Of a DNA stretch of 64,000 bases, positions 22,889 to 34,610 are shown in pieces. The first letter of the stretch is position 1; the number at the start of each line of letters is the position of its first letter. The stretch is from Distichodus sexfasciatus. Its lineage: Eukaryota > Chordata > Actinopteri > Characiformes > Distichodontidae. The stretch lies in the NCBI GenBank assembly GCA_032718565.1, contig JAVGVS010000476.1:124001-188000 (forward strand). Reading direction: 5' to 3'. The notes under the pieces were generated by a model, which saw only the letters and a list, made by a program, of their open reading frames with translations, did no database searches and had not been told where the DNA came from. The position numbers and the translations under genes are program-made.

Positions 22889-23211
22889 TATATTCTTGAT
22901 ATATGACCTAAGGGGCGTCTCATAGACTCCGCCCTCGCTCACGCCTTCTCCCTCCGAAGCGCCACCGACGACCAAAACAAAAGCAGCGGCAGCAGCAGCG
23001 CGGCGTCGGAGAGCAAACCGAGAAACGCCACCAAGTTCTGGGGGAGACCGACTCCGGTTATTCCGCTTCCCCACCGAACCAGGAACAGTAGGTGGAGGAG
23101 GAGGAAAAGCAAGAATCCTTCCCGGTCGGCGTTGTGGCCCCGTTACGCGTTAACGGCGCGGCGACGAACACTCATAGGAGTAATCCGTTGAGCGGAAACG
23201 CGCCCGGGCGG

Positions 23212-23238
23212 ATGCGGGAGAGCCTTCCCGTTAAATAA
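23212..23238 (+). CDS. Short upstream ORF (8 codons)
   Basis: ATG CGG GAG AGC through to TAA, giving MRESLPVK, in the putative leader. It can act only if this stretch is transcribed. Confidence 0.25.
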   Translation: MRESLPVK

Positions 23239-23241
23239 GAC

Positions 23242-23415
23242 ATGAACTCGGCTCGGTCCGGACTGGCTCGACGCCGCAGAGGCCGACATCATCATCATCA
23301 TCATCATCATCACCACCACTACCACCACCACCACCATCATCATCACCACAGGGAATGGTTCTTACACTCGTGTGGTTTAACAACGAACGGAACTCTCACG
23401 ACATCCCGTTTTTGA
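23242..23415 (+). CDS. His-rich upstream ORF, 57 codons
   Basis: Starts at the ATG at 23242 (G at -3) and ends at the TGA at 23413-23415. It reads MNSARSGLARRRRGR, then 21 residues of which 20 are His and one Tyr (23287-23349), then REWFLHSCGLTTNGTLTTSR. The His codons are a mix of CAT and CAC. It lies wholly upstream of the splice donor at 23608, so it would be an upstream ORF of hecw2 mRNA. Its existence as a peptide is unproven, and it may simply be a triplet repeat that happens to be open. Confidence 0.35.
   Translation: MNSARSGLARRRRGRHHHHHHHHHHHYHHHHHHHHHREWFLHSCGLTTNGTLTTSRF
23287..23349. repeat. (CAT/CAC)n trinucleotide repeat
   Basis: Twenty-one CAY or TAC triplets within the putative leader exon. 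Confidence 0.95.
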
Positions 23416-23607
23416 ACCTTTATTTATTTATTAATTATTGTTTTTATTACAATAACGTTGGCACACCGGAACGAAATCGGCGTTTAGACGCACAACCGCA
23501 AGGCCTCGGCGGTCCGCTTTAACGGATTACACCCGATACAAATCAACGGATTTCTTTTCTGTCGTTTAGTCACCGGTGATCGTTTCTGCATCCTCCTATT
23601 TTGGCCG

Positions 23608-24280
23608 GTAAGTGCTGATTGAAATGACCACTATTTTCTCGCAAATGCTTCATTGTCACCGTTTTTATTTATATTTATTAAGGTTATGATTGTTGCCTAT
23701 AATCCCGAGTCGGACGTGGTTGGAAACTTGCCCCGCTGTGTTGCATTGTGCTTATTTAAAGGGAAACTCGTGCTACAGGTTAGCATTTGGCATTTTTAGC
23801 ACCTTTTCACACACGTTTCAAATCACTTGTGTGTGGTTTGGAATGTGGACTTCATGCTCATAGGTTTAAACTCACCATCACCACTATCATTTATCTGTTA
23901 TTCTGTTTGTGGCCCAAGAAATGTGGATGAACACCTTGAATCGTTTACATCAGGGGCAGTTCTGGTCCTGGAATTGGGTACCCCTGGTTTCCATATTTGC
24001 CATTTCACAGATGCTTTTAACCAGAGCAAGGAACCTGGTAGTGTAACAGTTAGGGTGTTAATCAGACCGTTGGAGACTCCCACTTTCCCTGGAGGTCAAG
24101 GGTTAGGAGTCTTGCTCAACAGTGGTAGTGCTTGAGGTACTATAAAGAGAGACTGGAACCCACAACCTCTTGCTCTGTAACTTGTGCCCCTTTTCCAATG
24201 CCCTGGTGACGGTACCAGTTCTCAATTTACAAATTGGAACAGTGGCCCCTTTTATTTATGAGAGTAATTATTTGTCATTA
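23608..24280. other. Presumed intron 1 start, nothing recognised
   Basis: No conserved element recognised by eye. Confidence 0.4.
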
Positions 24281-24284
24281 TAAA

Positions 24285-24395
24285 CACAACATTGGGGATG
24301 GACCTTGCTCAGTACTTCAGTGGTACCTTTACCAGCCCAGGATCTGAACCAGCGCCCTTCGAACCCTTTTTCAGTGCACTGGTGCTGGCGTTGGG
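24285..24395 (-). repeat. tRNA-derived SINE, 5' half
   Basis: Reverse copy with CAGTGGTACCTTTACCAGCC and GGATCTGAACCAGCG (B-box side). Confidence 0.55.
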
Positions 24396-25489
24396 AATCG
24401 GGGTCATGTTTTTTCACTGCAAAAATAATTAATGCCAGTGCTTAAAATTTGGCACCAAAACTTAGATAGACTAGTATCTATGTCAGCATTGGAGCTAACA
24501 TGTTAATTTTTGTTGGTATAAAACTCTCTGTGAAAAGAGGTAAAATGACCTTTGGATATTTAGACATATACAGTACCACCTGGTGCCCACTTGCCCCTCG
24601 GCTCTGTGTGGAGCAGGCAATGCTTTCCACAACTCAGGTTGCAGGAGAGCAAATTGGTAACCTTAGCAGGGATATTCTTAAGGACCGTGGGAAGGGACTT
24701 TATGTGTCGGCCTCTGTGGGACCCTGAAAAACGTCATTTGTGGTTACCAATGGTATATTAATGCAATAGATGATTGTTGGTGGATTTTTTATTGTTGTCT
24801 AATTGTTGTCATTGCAGTGGTCCGTCAAAAGAAGGGCAGTGTGACGGAATGGGCAGACTTATTATCAGTATCTGTTCAGTAATTTGACAAGTATGACAGT
24901 AGTTTTGGACACTAATCTTTGTGTTGCCAGAATGTTCAGAAATCGTTCTAAACAATAGGCCTTGAAATAGACCTTGAGTTAGCGCTGTACGCTTGCCCCA
25001 ATTGGACCCAGAGGAGTTTTAGAGACGCAAATGCACAAAATGTCACAGAATGGATATCGCAGCACGCTGGTACATCGCATCTTGTTATCACCTAGCGGGT
25101 GGTAGCTGTGCTTTGGGCAGCATGGCAGGCGGAGCCAGAGCACCATTTGCTAAGTGTTTTCCTGTAAGAACTCTGGGTTGTGTTTGGCATCGATGCCTTG
25201 ACGCCGATAGAGCTCACTTGTTCTTTATTTTGCAGCATCATTCTGCAGTAGAGTTTTGTCATATCATTGCAGAATGCATTTGGTGAAAGTGGGGGGGGGT
25301 GGCGTTGCTGGAACGTTGTCCAGTCGTAAATGAAAATGAGTGGAAAAAATCTTCGGGAGTGGCCTGTTTACACATACTGTTCACATGCCAAGCCTTCATA
25401 CGCACAGCATGTCTTTTGCCAGAGTTTGTTCTTCGGGACTTTATAAAATTGTTTTGTGGCTTGTTTCTTGCCGATGTCTAGTCATCTAA
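24396..25489. other. Presumed intron, nothing recognised
   Basis: No gene or repeat assigned. A G9 run lies near 25290. Confidence 0.45.
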
Positions 25490-25665
25490 AAGTAGGGATG
25501 CACAATAAGGGGACAAATTTATTTTGGCACAAAAATAACGCCATAGTTCTGACATTTCTAACACAGCACCAGGTCAAGCGAGCGTGGATGCAGAGTGGAG
25601 CGAGGGCGGAGCATTTCCAGCGTAGTGCTGAAAAAGTCATTTCCCGCCCTATGTAGTGTATCAAG
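25490..25665. repeat. Dispersed repeat shared with 62.4 kb
   Basis: GGCACAAAAATAACGCCATA followed by GACATTTCTAA and an AGTCATTTCCCGCCCT end. A close relative is at 62325-62545 in intron 26. Confidence 0.65.
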
Positions 25666-26239
25666 TTAATTAATTGTAGTTAATTGTTAAAGAATAATTA
25701 TAAAGGAGGGAAAATCACATTTTTTTCTATGGCTTTGACTTGTTGAAAAGCTGCCACTAAATCTCACATTTTAGACCGCAACAATCTCAAAAAAAGACCC
25801 GCAAAATCCTGGAGGGACTGTCTAGACAAATCTAGAACCCGTATTGTGGGCAATTTGTCAGCGTCCAGTGGTTCTTTAGGACAACGCCTTAGGGAAGTGC
25901 GGGATTTGCACATCCAGTTACAAACTAATTTGTAAATATTTGTCTGAAAATCAGAGAAATCTCAAGCCCATCTGTTGGCTTATCTTGAGTCCTCTGTGCA
26001 AGCTTGTCAGCATCTTGAATTGCCTCAGTTGCCGCAGAGATTGCTGTCCCTTTACATGCATCAAATAGATGGAGTTGTTGGCCACCTGCCACTCAGGTGC
26101 CAGAACAGACAGAAGTGGACCTGAGTGTGAGAACCCACCGTCTCCCTTACTCTCACATGGTCTCATTCTCTCAAAATGCCACATCGAGGTATGTTCTGTC
26201 GAGTCCACAAGGATTCTTCACTGTCTGAAGGCCAGAGTG
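25666..26239. other. Presumed intron, nothing recognised
   Basis: No feature seen. Confidence 0.45.
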
Positions 26240-26460
26240 AGTCCACGTACTGTTACGTTGAGCGCACAGTGCACCACAACCATATGTGAGCTCTGCATTT
26301 GACCCATCCGTAAAGGAGCAGCGGGCATCTTTTTTGGCAGTGCTTAGGGACGTTACCTTCCTCACAAGTACCTCAGTGGTACCTTTAGCGTTCTGAGACT
26401 TGAACCGTCGAACCTCCAGTCATCCGGTCGACTCCCTAACCGTTACACTACCAGCTGCTT
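26240..26460 (-). repeat. tRNA-derived SINE, near full length
   Basis: Reverse copy with tail (CAGTGCACCACAACCA), CATTTGACCCATCCG, CTCAGTGGTACCTTTA and a tRNA-like head ending CCCTAACCGTTACACTACC. Confidence 0.75.
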
Positions 26461-26761
26461 CTACTAACTGGTATTAAAAAGGACTTAAGTAAAAATATAA
26501 AGTAATCTTCTAAAAATCTGCTCAGAGTACTTTTTAGCTGTTGATGTTTGTTGAATAAATATTTGCCGTCATTCTTCAGTCTGATATTTATTGACTTGTT
26601 GGTCAAGCACAAGTAAAATTACAAATTTGAAAGTACCCACAAAAACTACTTAATTACAGTAACCATTCATTACTTCCACCCTCGCAAAGCAGAGCACAAA
26701 ATATGGTAGATGGAGAATTGAAACACCTCTTGGTAAAAATTCTGCTTGATTTTATTTGTTT

Positions 26762-26886
26762 GGGGCAGTTAGTCGTGTAAGTCGTTCACCCCATGATCAG
26801 AGGGTCGCTGGTTCAAGACCTGGACCGGTAAATGTACCACTGAAGTACTCATGAGCGAGTTACTGTCCCCAAGCACTTTTAAGAAA
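26762..26886 (+). repeat. tRNA-derived SINE, 5' half
   Basis: Forward copy beginning GGGGCAGTTAGTCGTGTAAG, with B box GGTTCAAGACC and then CTCATGAGCGAG. Confidence 0.65.
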
Positions 26887-26929
26887 GACAAGTTCAGGAG
26901 CATGCTCATAAGTATTGGATAACAGAGAT

Positions 26930-27302
26930 GTAAATCACTTGTTTCATGGTAAGATATTACATAGATTCAAGGGACAACAGTTCGATGTTTGCCGATATCA
27001 CAAACTTGACATGATTTCCGTTTGATTCAGTTCAGGAACCGTTCAACATAAGACAGTATTGTTTGTTGATTTAACACCAATACTTCCATTCATATCAAAT
27101 CACAAAAAGCAACATTTGACATTTTTATTCCGAAGATCAACCAGACGTTTTGACAACTGAAAAACAAATTGCCTCCGGTTCAATATAAAGTATCATTATG
27201 TATGAAGTCTAATTGATGTTTTCATTTCAGATCGATGCTGTGGACTTGCTGACCATTGAATCGGTGTATTGATGTGGATCGATATATTGTTAAACCCTAA
27301 CG
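26930..27302. repeat. Possible hAT-type MITE
   Basis: Contains TTTGCCGATATCAC, TTGAATCGGTG and GGATCGATATATTG, and ends AAACCCTAAC, similar in style to hAT MITEs. Ends were not resolved. Confidence 0.3.
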
Positions 27303-27557
27303 GATAATGGATATAGAGGATTTCCTGTAAGGAAGGAACAAAGAAAGAGTTAAAAGTCAAACTTGCACCAGATTTTCACAGGTCACAGTGCCCAATCACA
27401 CCAGTGTAACTAATCATTAATGAAAGACGATAACAAATTTGGGCAAACGTTTGCAGCTTTGATAGTAGTGGTGACCCATTGTTGTCCTGTAGCGTCTTGG
27501 CTTGTACCAGAGCCTGAACATTAACCTGAACGCTTGAGATAGACTTCGCTATAAGCT
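27303..27557. other. Presumed intron, nothing recognised
   Basis: No feature seen. Confidence 0.45.
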
Positions 27558-27675
27558 GGCTTGGGGACGGGACCTTACTCATGAGTACCTCAGTGGTACC
27601 TTAAACGGTCCGGGACTTGAACCGTCGACCCTACGACCACTAGGGCCGACTAGCAAACCGTTACCAGCCCTATTT
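27558..27675 (-). repeat. tRNA-derived SINE, 5' half
   Basis: Reverse copy with CTCATGAGTACCTCAGTGG, a GGGACTTGAACCGTCGACC B-box segment and AACCGTTACCAG. Confidence 0.65.
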
Positions 27676-28544
27676 GTGTGCATGTTGTCATCACAGGATG
27701 AGGTCAAGGCCTTTGTTGGTATGTCGTCCCAGACAGGATGCTGCGTTGTTGTGCGTCTGAGCAGCATTCCAGCGGCTTTTCATCACAATGAGGAGTGACC
27801 CTTAGGGAAGTGCAGGGAGTCTGGAATGCTGGCCGACCCCACCACCACCTGAAAAACACACACACTCTTTATCCCAAAATAGATTCTTTACTTGGACGTA
27901 TATTGTCGCACCACCTTAGTTATTCCCCAGTGATTATTTTTAAATGTCTTTTTAATGATTGCTTTACATTCTTAAACCTGATGTACCTTTATAGGCATGA
28001 CAGAAGTGTGTTGTGTGATTGCGAGAGGTTATGAGGGATACGCTGTGTGATATGGCTAAAATCTCATATTCCGATATGTCATTTCATATGCTGATAACGA
28101 TATATAACACAATATATTTTCAAAATCTCATACTTCTGCGCTCTCAACTCATATGGAATACCAAAGACGCCACAGTTCACCTATATTTTTATGCAGTTGA
28201 CAAATGCCTTTTTTAACCCTATTTCATTATTTAAAAACACATTTTTTGCAGCGCCCTAATATACCCGCGTTTTTTATGCCGGTGAAGTGACGTGGTCAAA
28301 GTCGCTTTTTACATTGTAAAATGGCTATAAAAGGCGGTCCTTTTACCATGCTCTAGTACGGTGCCTTTAAGGTGAATTACGGCACCTTTGGCGTTCCATA
28401 GATCTGAACGTGAGGGTGCAGAGTGTTTAGGCAGAGTTGAACGCACACACCAGATTTTGCTTGTGAAAGTTTGCACAGAATTAAGGCACAGATGTAGCGC
28501 CATAGTATTCTCTGTGTCTACGTCAACTCGTTGCCGTGGTGACT
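27676..28544. other. Presumed intron, nothing recognised
   Basis: A fragment near 28040-28270 has GTGTGATATGGCTAAAAT, suggesting a decayed hAT MITE. Confidence 0.4.
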
Positions 28545-28547
28545 TCA

Positions 28548-29016
28548 ATTCAGAAAATCTCACCATTCGATTCGATTCCGATTCTTAGGCTCACAGTTTG
28601 ATTCATCGGCGATTCATGACTCATAAATGATTCACAGTTCAATGTATAGATGAATTTGTTTGCTGCTTTGAGTTTCTTTTCCCATGTGACTGTGGCAGAT
28701 CAACAAAATAAATCACACAGAATTGAATGTAGTTTGCTAAATGTACTGCATATGTACGCATATTGACTGCATTTCCTCCATGCTCACGTAAAGAAGGTCT
28801 TTCTGGACAGATTTCCACATTGCGCCATCTATAGGATTGGTGAGCTGAACTCGTGTTGGGGGGGAAAGTAAACGTTACCATTACGTGACATTAGTTACGT
28901 CACGTAACTAACACGTTCAAGTTAGTTGAAAAATATGATATTTTTTTTGGAACGCAAGAATCGATTTGAATCGACAAGAAAAAAAATCATGATTCAGTTT
29001 TTTTGCACATCCCTAC
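28548..29016. mobile_element. hAT-type MITE, uninterrupted copy
   Basis: Runs from TTCAGAAAATCTCACCATTC to TTTTTTGCACATCCCTAC. It is homologous over its length to the element at 40646-41326, but lacks the SINE inserted in that copy, so it supplies the empty-site sequence TTGACTGCATTTCC. Confidence 0.7.
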
Positions 29017-29420
29017 GGGAAACCTCTATTTCCAGGGAAGCACAGTTTGCTGTTGAATATATATTCATTATTTATGCAGAAACTTTTAATCATGTAATCT
29101 GTCCTACGTCCTTGTTTTTTTGAGCAGTCGTTTTCACGCCTGGTTTCCGTTCTTCGGAAGTGGCGGGTTAAAGTGTTACGTATTGGTGTAAAGTCACAGC
29201 GAGAAGCATCCTGTTTGTTTAATGGTTTATACATAACTCAAGCTTTATTATAAAGTACCGAAGTTTGGCTTCTTGGTGTTTTTTTTAGCCGAGTAAGAAG
29301 AACGACATGGCAAAGGCCACTAGTTGTTATGTATAGTCTTTGATACTTTATTAGGGCTGGTCAGTTCATCGAAAAGTTGGTCCCCATCCTTGGACGCCAT
29401 GCACACAGGAGTTTTTTAGC
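29017..29420. other. Presumed intron, nothing recognised
   Basis: No feature seen. Confidence 0.45.
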
Positions 29421-29695
29421 AGTCAGTGCTAACCTATGCTAGCTTCCCAATTCTGATGCTAACTTACACCAGTTAATCCTAACTTACACCAGCCAGAGCT
29501 ATCTTACATTAGCCAGCGCTATCCTCGCTTATTCAGTGACAACTTTTGACAGCTAATGCTATCTTCCCCGTGCCAGGGGAACCTCCACTAGCGAATGCCA
29601 ACTTTTGCCAGCTAATGCCAACTTTCATTAGCCAGTGCTAACCTCTGCTATCCAATGCTAAGTTCCGCTACCGCTTGCTGCTAACAAGCCTCAAA
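29421..29695. repeat. Degenerate minisatellite, ~20-bp unit
   Basis: About thirteen diverged units on the theme CCAGTGCTAACTTACACTAG. Confidence 0.75.
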
Positions 29696-30249
29696 CAGAT
29701 TCTTATCCTCATGTTTGTTAAGCAGTGCTAATTTCCCATTTCACTTGAGGATGGCAGTTCCCGTAAAAAAAAAAAGTGCCCATCAGTGACTGTTGGTAGA
29801 AATCAGCATTAGAAGCTGAAGTTTATTATTGCTTTTTAGAATTATCCTCTAAAACACACACATGCCTTTATAAAGTGGCGTCATTTCCTTCCGGATTTTA
29901 CAGTTGCTAGGAAAGAGCCTTGTCATCAACACAGTTTAGTCGCTTGCAGGCACCGCATTGTTGTGTCTAAACCACTAAGCTACTAGCCCGGCGTTCGCCT
30001 CCCAGCACCAGGCGTGCCTAGATATGGGTCAGCGCTTGGGGTACTCTGCGCTCAGGATGTGTCGGCGCTGTTATTAATAGCCCGACCCTCAACCGTGTAT
30101 AAATAGAATTCAGTTAGATACCGAGTTGGAGCAGTTTGAAGGGTGCGATTGCTTGTTTTGGGGGCTCGAGAGTTTCCATACACAACTTACACAATTCCGG
30201 TTTCTGTGACTGATCTGGTTACTCACCCGATTTGAAAAAGTTACTCTTG
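29696..30249. other. Presumed intron, nothing firm
   Basis: The region 29940-30010 has a tRNA-like TAAACCACTAAGCTACTAGC block, perhaps a SINE head. Nothing else seen. Confidence 0.35.
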
Positions 30250-30257
30250 GTCACAAT

Positions 30258-30799
30258 TAGAGGTCGGCCGATATATCGGGCCGACATTTCGCTTTTTTTT
30301 ACGATATCGGCATTGGCCGATATCCGAGTTTAGAACGCCGATATTCAGGCATCTCTGCGGACAGCCCAGTTCTGCTGCTGTACACGTGATCCATGCTGCC
30401 GCCTCTGCAGGACCCCAGCCAGAAGTTTTGCACTCTCCTTTAGATTATTTGCACTCTCCTTTTTGTATTGTTGTTTACAATTTTATCTTCCCTCAGGAAT
30501 AGTTTGTAACTTGAAAACTTTGTTTTGTTTACAAATTATTAGTCAAGTTCAAATGTTATATATTTATTTATTGTTTAGACATTTACACTTTCATTTATGT
30601 TATTTATGTTTAGTCAGTGTTAAGTAAATGTTAAGTTGAGAAATTTTACGTATCCTTTGTTATTATTAGTGTGATATTTTACTACACAAACAGAGGGGAA
30701 ATGTCTAATTATTGGCCAAAAAAATATCGGCAGCATATATCGGCCATCAGCTGACCCTGACTTCTAAATATCGGAAAAACCCATATCGGTCGACCTCTA
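30258..30799. mobile_element. Non-autonomous hAT element, 542 bp
   Basis: Ends TAGAGGTCGGCCGATA and TATCGGTCGACCTCTA form terminal inverted repeats. The flanks GTCACAAT (30250-30257) and GTCACGGT (30800-30807) are an 8-bp duplication with two changes. The interior repeats ATATCGG motifs and has no transposase. Confidence 0.85.
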
Positions 30800-30899
30800 G
30801 TCACGGTCATAGTTTATTAATCGCTGTTGGTGAGGCTATTTTTAAATAGTAGTTTTTCAAGCTACCAGCTCCTTCTGCTACAATAAAAAGCTCCCGTTT

Positions 30900-31085
30900 T
30901 ACAAGTTAAAATAATGTGAAAATCAGATCACTGATATTTCAGTGACATTTACCTAATTATTAGTGAGAGATACCTAATATCAGTAACGGTGAAAATTGAA
31001 CACTGATACCCATAATCTGCGAAATGCCTAATCTCGCCCCCTGATAATCGGCCTAGCCAATAATCAGGCGACCCTTAGTAAAGAG
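30900..31085. repeat. hAT MITE fragment
   Basis: Shares GCGAAATGCCTAATCT, GATAATCGG and CGACCCTTAGTA with the 3' part of the element at 32735-33126. Confidence 0.55.
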
Positions 31086-31189
31086 TTTTTTTGATTTCCA
31101 GCTTGAGTGAGTTACACTCACACAGTTCTGTCCGTTTCGCCTTTCAGATAAATACGACTCCACCTCGCAGCTGCCCAGAGCACCCTGTT

Positions 31190-31370
31190 ACATAACGACC
31201 ATGCAGTACACGGTCACGGCATCCCATCCCCAGTGCCCAGTCAGCAGTCCTTGGGGATGGTACCTTACTCATGAGTACTTCAGTGACACATAAGCCCATC
31301 CAGGGCTTGAACCAACCGTCCGATCAGTGGGCCGACTCCCTAACCGTTCCAGTACCAATCAGCAACTAGT
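31190..31370 (-). repeat. tRNA-derived SINE, degenerate
   Basis: Reverse copy with TTACTCATGAGTACTTCAGTG, written here as CTCATGAGTACTTCAGTG, and a GACTCCCTAACCGTTCCAG head. Confidence 0.6.
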
Positions 31371-32734
31371 GTTGCTGATTTTATCTAGCCACTTCCCAAC
31401 ATTGGTGTTAACACCCTTCCACTAGGCCAGAGTTCAGTCGCAGGGCTTGCAGGTGAGGAGGTGGGAAGGCAGTAGCTGTCTGTCTGGTGTTGAAGGTGGA
31501 GGGAAGTGCTGACTCAGTCGTCCCCTGGCCGAGCGTCTTCGGAAGAAGGTGTGGGGGAGGGAGGGGGAAGTGCACTAAAGGGGGCGGACAGGATGTAAGA
31601 TCATTAGCTAATGGGTCTTATGTGAGCCAACAGTTCCTGGCAGAGCGACAGCTGCAGGCATTGGGACGGCGCCACGTAAGGGCTTACCCACGGAGCAGGA
31701 CGCGGTACATCTCTTACCTCATTTGTTCATCAGATGGAGTAAATCTCTCTCTCTCTCGCCATTACCTCACTCTCTCCGGGTTGAAACCAGGGCGGCGGTC
31801 AGAACGAAGCCATTGATTTCAGGCGGCAGTCGCAAAGCTTTCAGTGTCCAGTTTGGAAACCAACTGCCAAGAGGCTATTGTTTAGATAAACTAAAATTGC
31901 TGTCAGAACGGTCAGTTTTTAGGAAGCGATTCGTTTGTAGGCACTTTCCAAGAATGGTTTGATAAAAGAAAGTGACTGGATTATTTTCTCCATAGATAAA
32001 GAATTTGCTCATGAATTTGACATTTTGTTGTTCACAGCTAATCATTTCACTAAGTTTAAGGCATGCTAAACAATATAAGATGACTTTGTTACAACACCAT
32101 TTTGTAGACATGGCCCGATACCACGTTTTTACAGTAAAACAGAAGCCATAGATTGCAACAAATATTTTAGGCGTTTTGGAGTTTCCTGTTTGCTGAGTCT
32201 ACTCGTCTCTTTTACTCAGACTTTGCCCGTAAACTAAACAGTCGGGCCTAAAAGTAGCCTTACGATCCGATTTGACTGATACGCCAGCCCAAATGTGCTG
32301 GACGTCTCATTTGTGATGGACGCAAATCTGATGAGGCTTTGACCCCACCCGCAGCCTCGGTTGACTGTTCGTGCCGGGTCAGCGGGCATGAGAAAAGTGC
32401 CAAGCGTAGGGCACATGTCCCGAGTTGGCTGAGGTCAAGCGTTTCAGCCCTGCTAATGGGAGCAGGGCTCTTGTTTCCTCCAGAGGAAGTGTGTGTGTGG
32501 GGGTAGTGGGGTGGTCTCTCTGCCTGAAGCATGAGCTCATGTCCGATTCTCGGCATACCTTTCAGAGGGTCCATTAACGTGGACACTGGCCACTGTAGCG
32601 GATTGAGAACTGGGGTGAACGTGTAAGCAACGTGAGCGTTGCTTAGTCAGTCCAGGCATAGTAGCCAGTCTGTATTTACAGAGGGAAATCCCGGGGAAAT
32701 GCCAGGGGTTTGTTGCGTGCCTCGGGTATTTACG
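31371..32734. other. Presumed intron, no confident feature
   Basis: Moderately GC-rich at 31440-31720. A 109-codon frame there (31487-31816) has no recognisable domain. A cryptic leader exon is possible but unsupported. Confidence 0.4.
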
Positions 32735-33126
32735 TTTTGGTCGACCGATATTGTTTTTTTGGGGCAGATATCGATACAGATTATTGCTAGGTAACGCTTT
32801 TTAATTTTAATTTTGAAACCCTTTCTGTCTCCTCTTCTCCTTCTCGGAGTTTCACGTTGCGCTCGTGTGTGAGTGTGGCGTGTGACAACAAGGCTTCAAC
32901 GTTGATTGGTTACTATGCGTGTGACATATAGCCAATCAAGGGACTGTTGTGGGCAGGAGATTAAATGAAGCAGCGATTTGAGAGCAAGTGGCACAGAGAC
33001 AAGAGATAGCAGTGGAGCCACAGTAGCGTACCTTGTAGTTACTTAATATTGGTGATGGTCAAAATTAAACCCCGATAATCAGCGAAATGCTTAATATTGG
33101 CCCCCGAGAATCGGTCGACCCTTGAT
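32735..33126. mobile_element. hAT-type MITE
   Basis: GGTCGACCGATATTG at the left and GAGAATCGGTCGACCCTTGA at the right form imperfect inverted ends. No clear target duplication was read. Confidence 0.6.
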
Positions 33127-33889
33127 CGTAATGTTCTTTCTTTAACGTTTTTGCGATTATTGTTTCTTGCATTTTTCTTTCCATTGGATGGAATGGTGCA
33201 CGATCATGACAAGCTTTAAACAAGACGAGAGTTAGACTGAGCTTGGGTTTGTGTGTGTGTTTGGGCAGGAGATGAAATCAGACGAGAGTGGGGTGGTAAT
33301 ACAGGGATTAATGAAAGCTTTCGGTGGCCACTAAATCTGCCCATTCTCCATCTAATCCATGACCAGGGATCAGTCATGCACACCCACTACAGTCGGCAGG
33401 GTGTGTGTGTGTTAAATACATTCCTCAGGAGGTCACTGTCCTTTCAGCTAAAGCAACCTTTATTTAATGAAATTTCTTAATTTAGTGCAACTGTATTGTA
33501 CAGTTGAGCACCTCAAAAACGTCAAAAATGTTCTGTTTATTTCTGTGCTTTCCAGTAATCCCTCTTGAGTTGACGTGATTCGTGAAAGGGTTAACGAGCG
33601 AGAAGCGATCAGCGAGCAATTACTGGACTCACTGAATTATTTGAAAAGTGAGAAGCTGCTGCTGTGTCTGGCCGGCCAGTTCTCCGACATTTAGTAATGC
33701 TAGAGCTCTCAATCACACTTTGAAGGGCTTGGTTTTAAGGAGGTATTTTTGCACTGGAGAGAACCGCTGATGCCTGTAACCTGATTTGCAGTCTGGTGGA
33801 GGACCAAAGAGGTGTCGAGGGTGAAGTGTTCCTGCCCCCAACAACACCACTTTCACTGATGACCCAGAGCAACTTGTTGCATTAAGACT
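33127..33889. other. Presumed intron, nothing recognised
   Basis: No feature seen. Confidence 0.4.
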
Positions 33890-34010
33890 CTGTCCAAAGA
33901 ATTCTGCAGTTTGGAAATATTTTGGCTACTTAAAGTTCGATACGAAGCAGAGTAGCGCACACTGCAAACTGTGTTGAACGCATGTTCATACAAAGACCCG
34001 GAATACTAGA
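33890..34010 (+). pseudogene. hAT BED-finger transposase relic
   Basis: The frame KNSAVWKYFGYLKFDTKQ followed by AHCKLC matches the start of BED zinc fingers in ZBED/hAT transposases. A stop follows the second Cys. Confidence 0.5.
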
Positions 34011-34520
34011 GCTGAAACCATTATTTGAATACACGAAAATGCTCCGTTTAATTTATTTCACTTGCTAGAGCATGCGCCGGTTGTGTTTCACACGGACGCT
34101 TATTAATGTTTTCAGTGACACGATCAAGACAAGACCCGATCCCTGCGTATGTGAAAGTATTTGTGAGATGTTCTGGGCACAAAAACAGAAGTAAATGCTT
34201 AAAAGCGCATAAATGGCATTTTTCGCGATGTAAACACACGCTGTATTTATGAGCTCGCGCGTGAGCGCCATTACTCTCTAAAACGCTTTATAGTCACGTG
34301 GCTCTGAGGGGGGCGTGGGGGATTGTGGTAAATGTAGTTCTCTTCCAGAAAAGCCAAAAGCGGCTCATTTTATAGGCCAAATTGGTTCAAAATGACCCAA
34401 AACATCAGTATTTCTCTTTTTTCAATTGATTAGATTTTTTTTTTCAATTTAATAATGTTATAGCATAATCAATAGGAAAGAAGAAATATAGAACATTTAT
34501 TAAATAAATATATTTATATT
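34010..34520 (-). repeat. Inverted relative of the intron-14 hAT element
   Basis: Its reverse complement aligns with 54938-55530: CATTTTGAACCAAT, AAAATGAGC, ATTTATGCG and CATCTCACAAATACTTTCA are shared in order. Confidence 0.7.
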
Positions 34521-34610
34521 CCGATGGATACAAAATGGACAAAGAAGTGTTAGAATGTTAAGCCATAGAATGACTTATATTGACAGTGATTGACTTATAT
34601 CGTGATATAT

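Larger units (their letters stand above)
22915..23607 (+). promoter_or_regulatory. CpG-rich putative hecw2 promoter and first exon
   Basis: After AT-rich DNA the sequence turns GC- and CpG-rich (densest at 22920-23270 and 23455-23530). It ends in a strong splice donor, GGCCG followed by GTAAGTGCTG, at 23608. It lies upstream of hecw2 on the same strand with no other gene between, so I read it as promoter plus non-coding exon 1. The start site cannot be placed, no TATA box is obvious, and assignment to hecw2 is inference. Confidence 0.55.

Noticed and set aside
23143..23349. Minus-strand Met/Val-rich frame
   Set aside because: It is the antisense of the CAT/CAC repeat.
31487..31816. 109-codon frame in GC-rich DNA, possible coding exon
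   Set aside because: No homology recognised and no clear splice sites; it lies in the presumed first intron.
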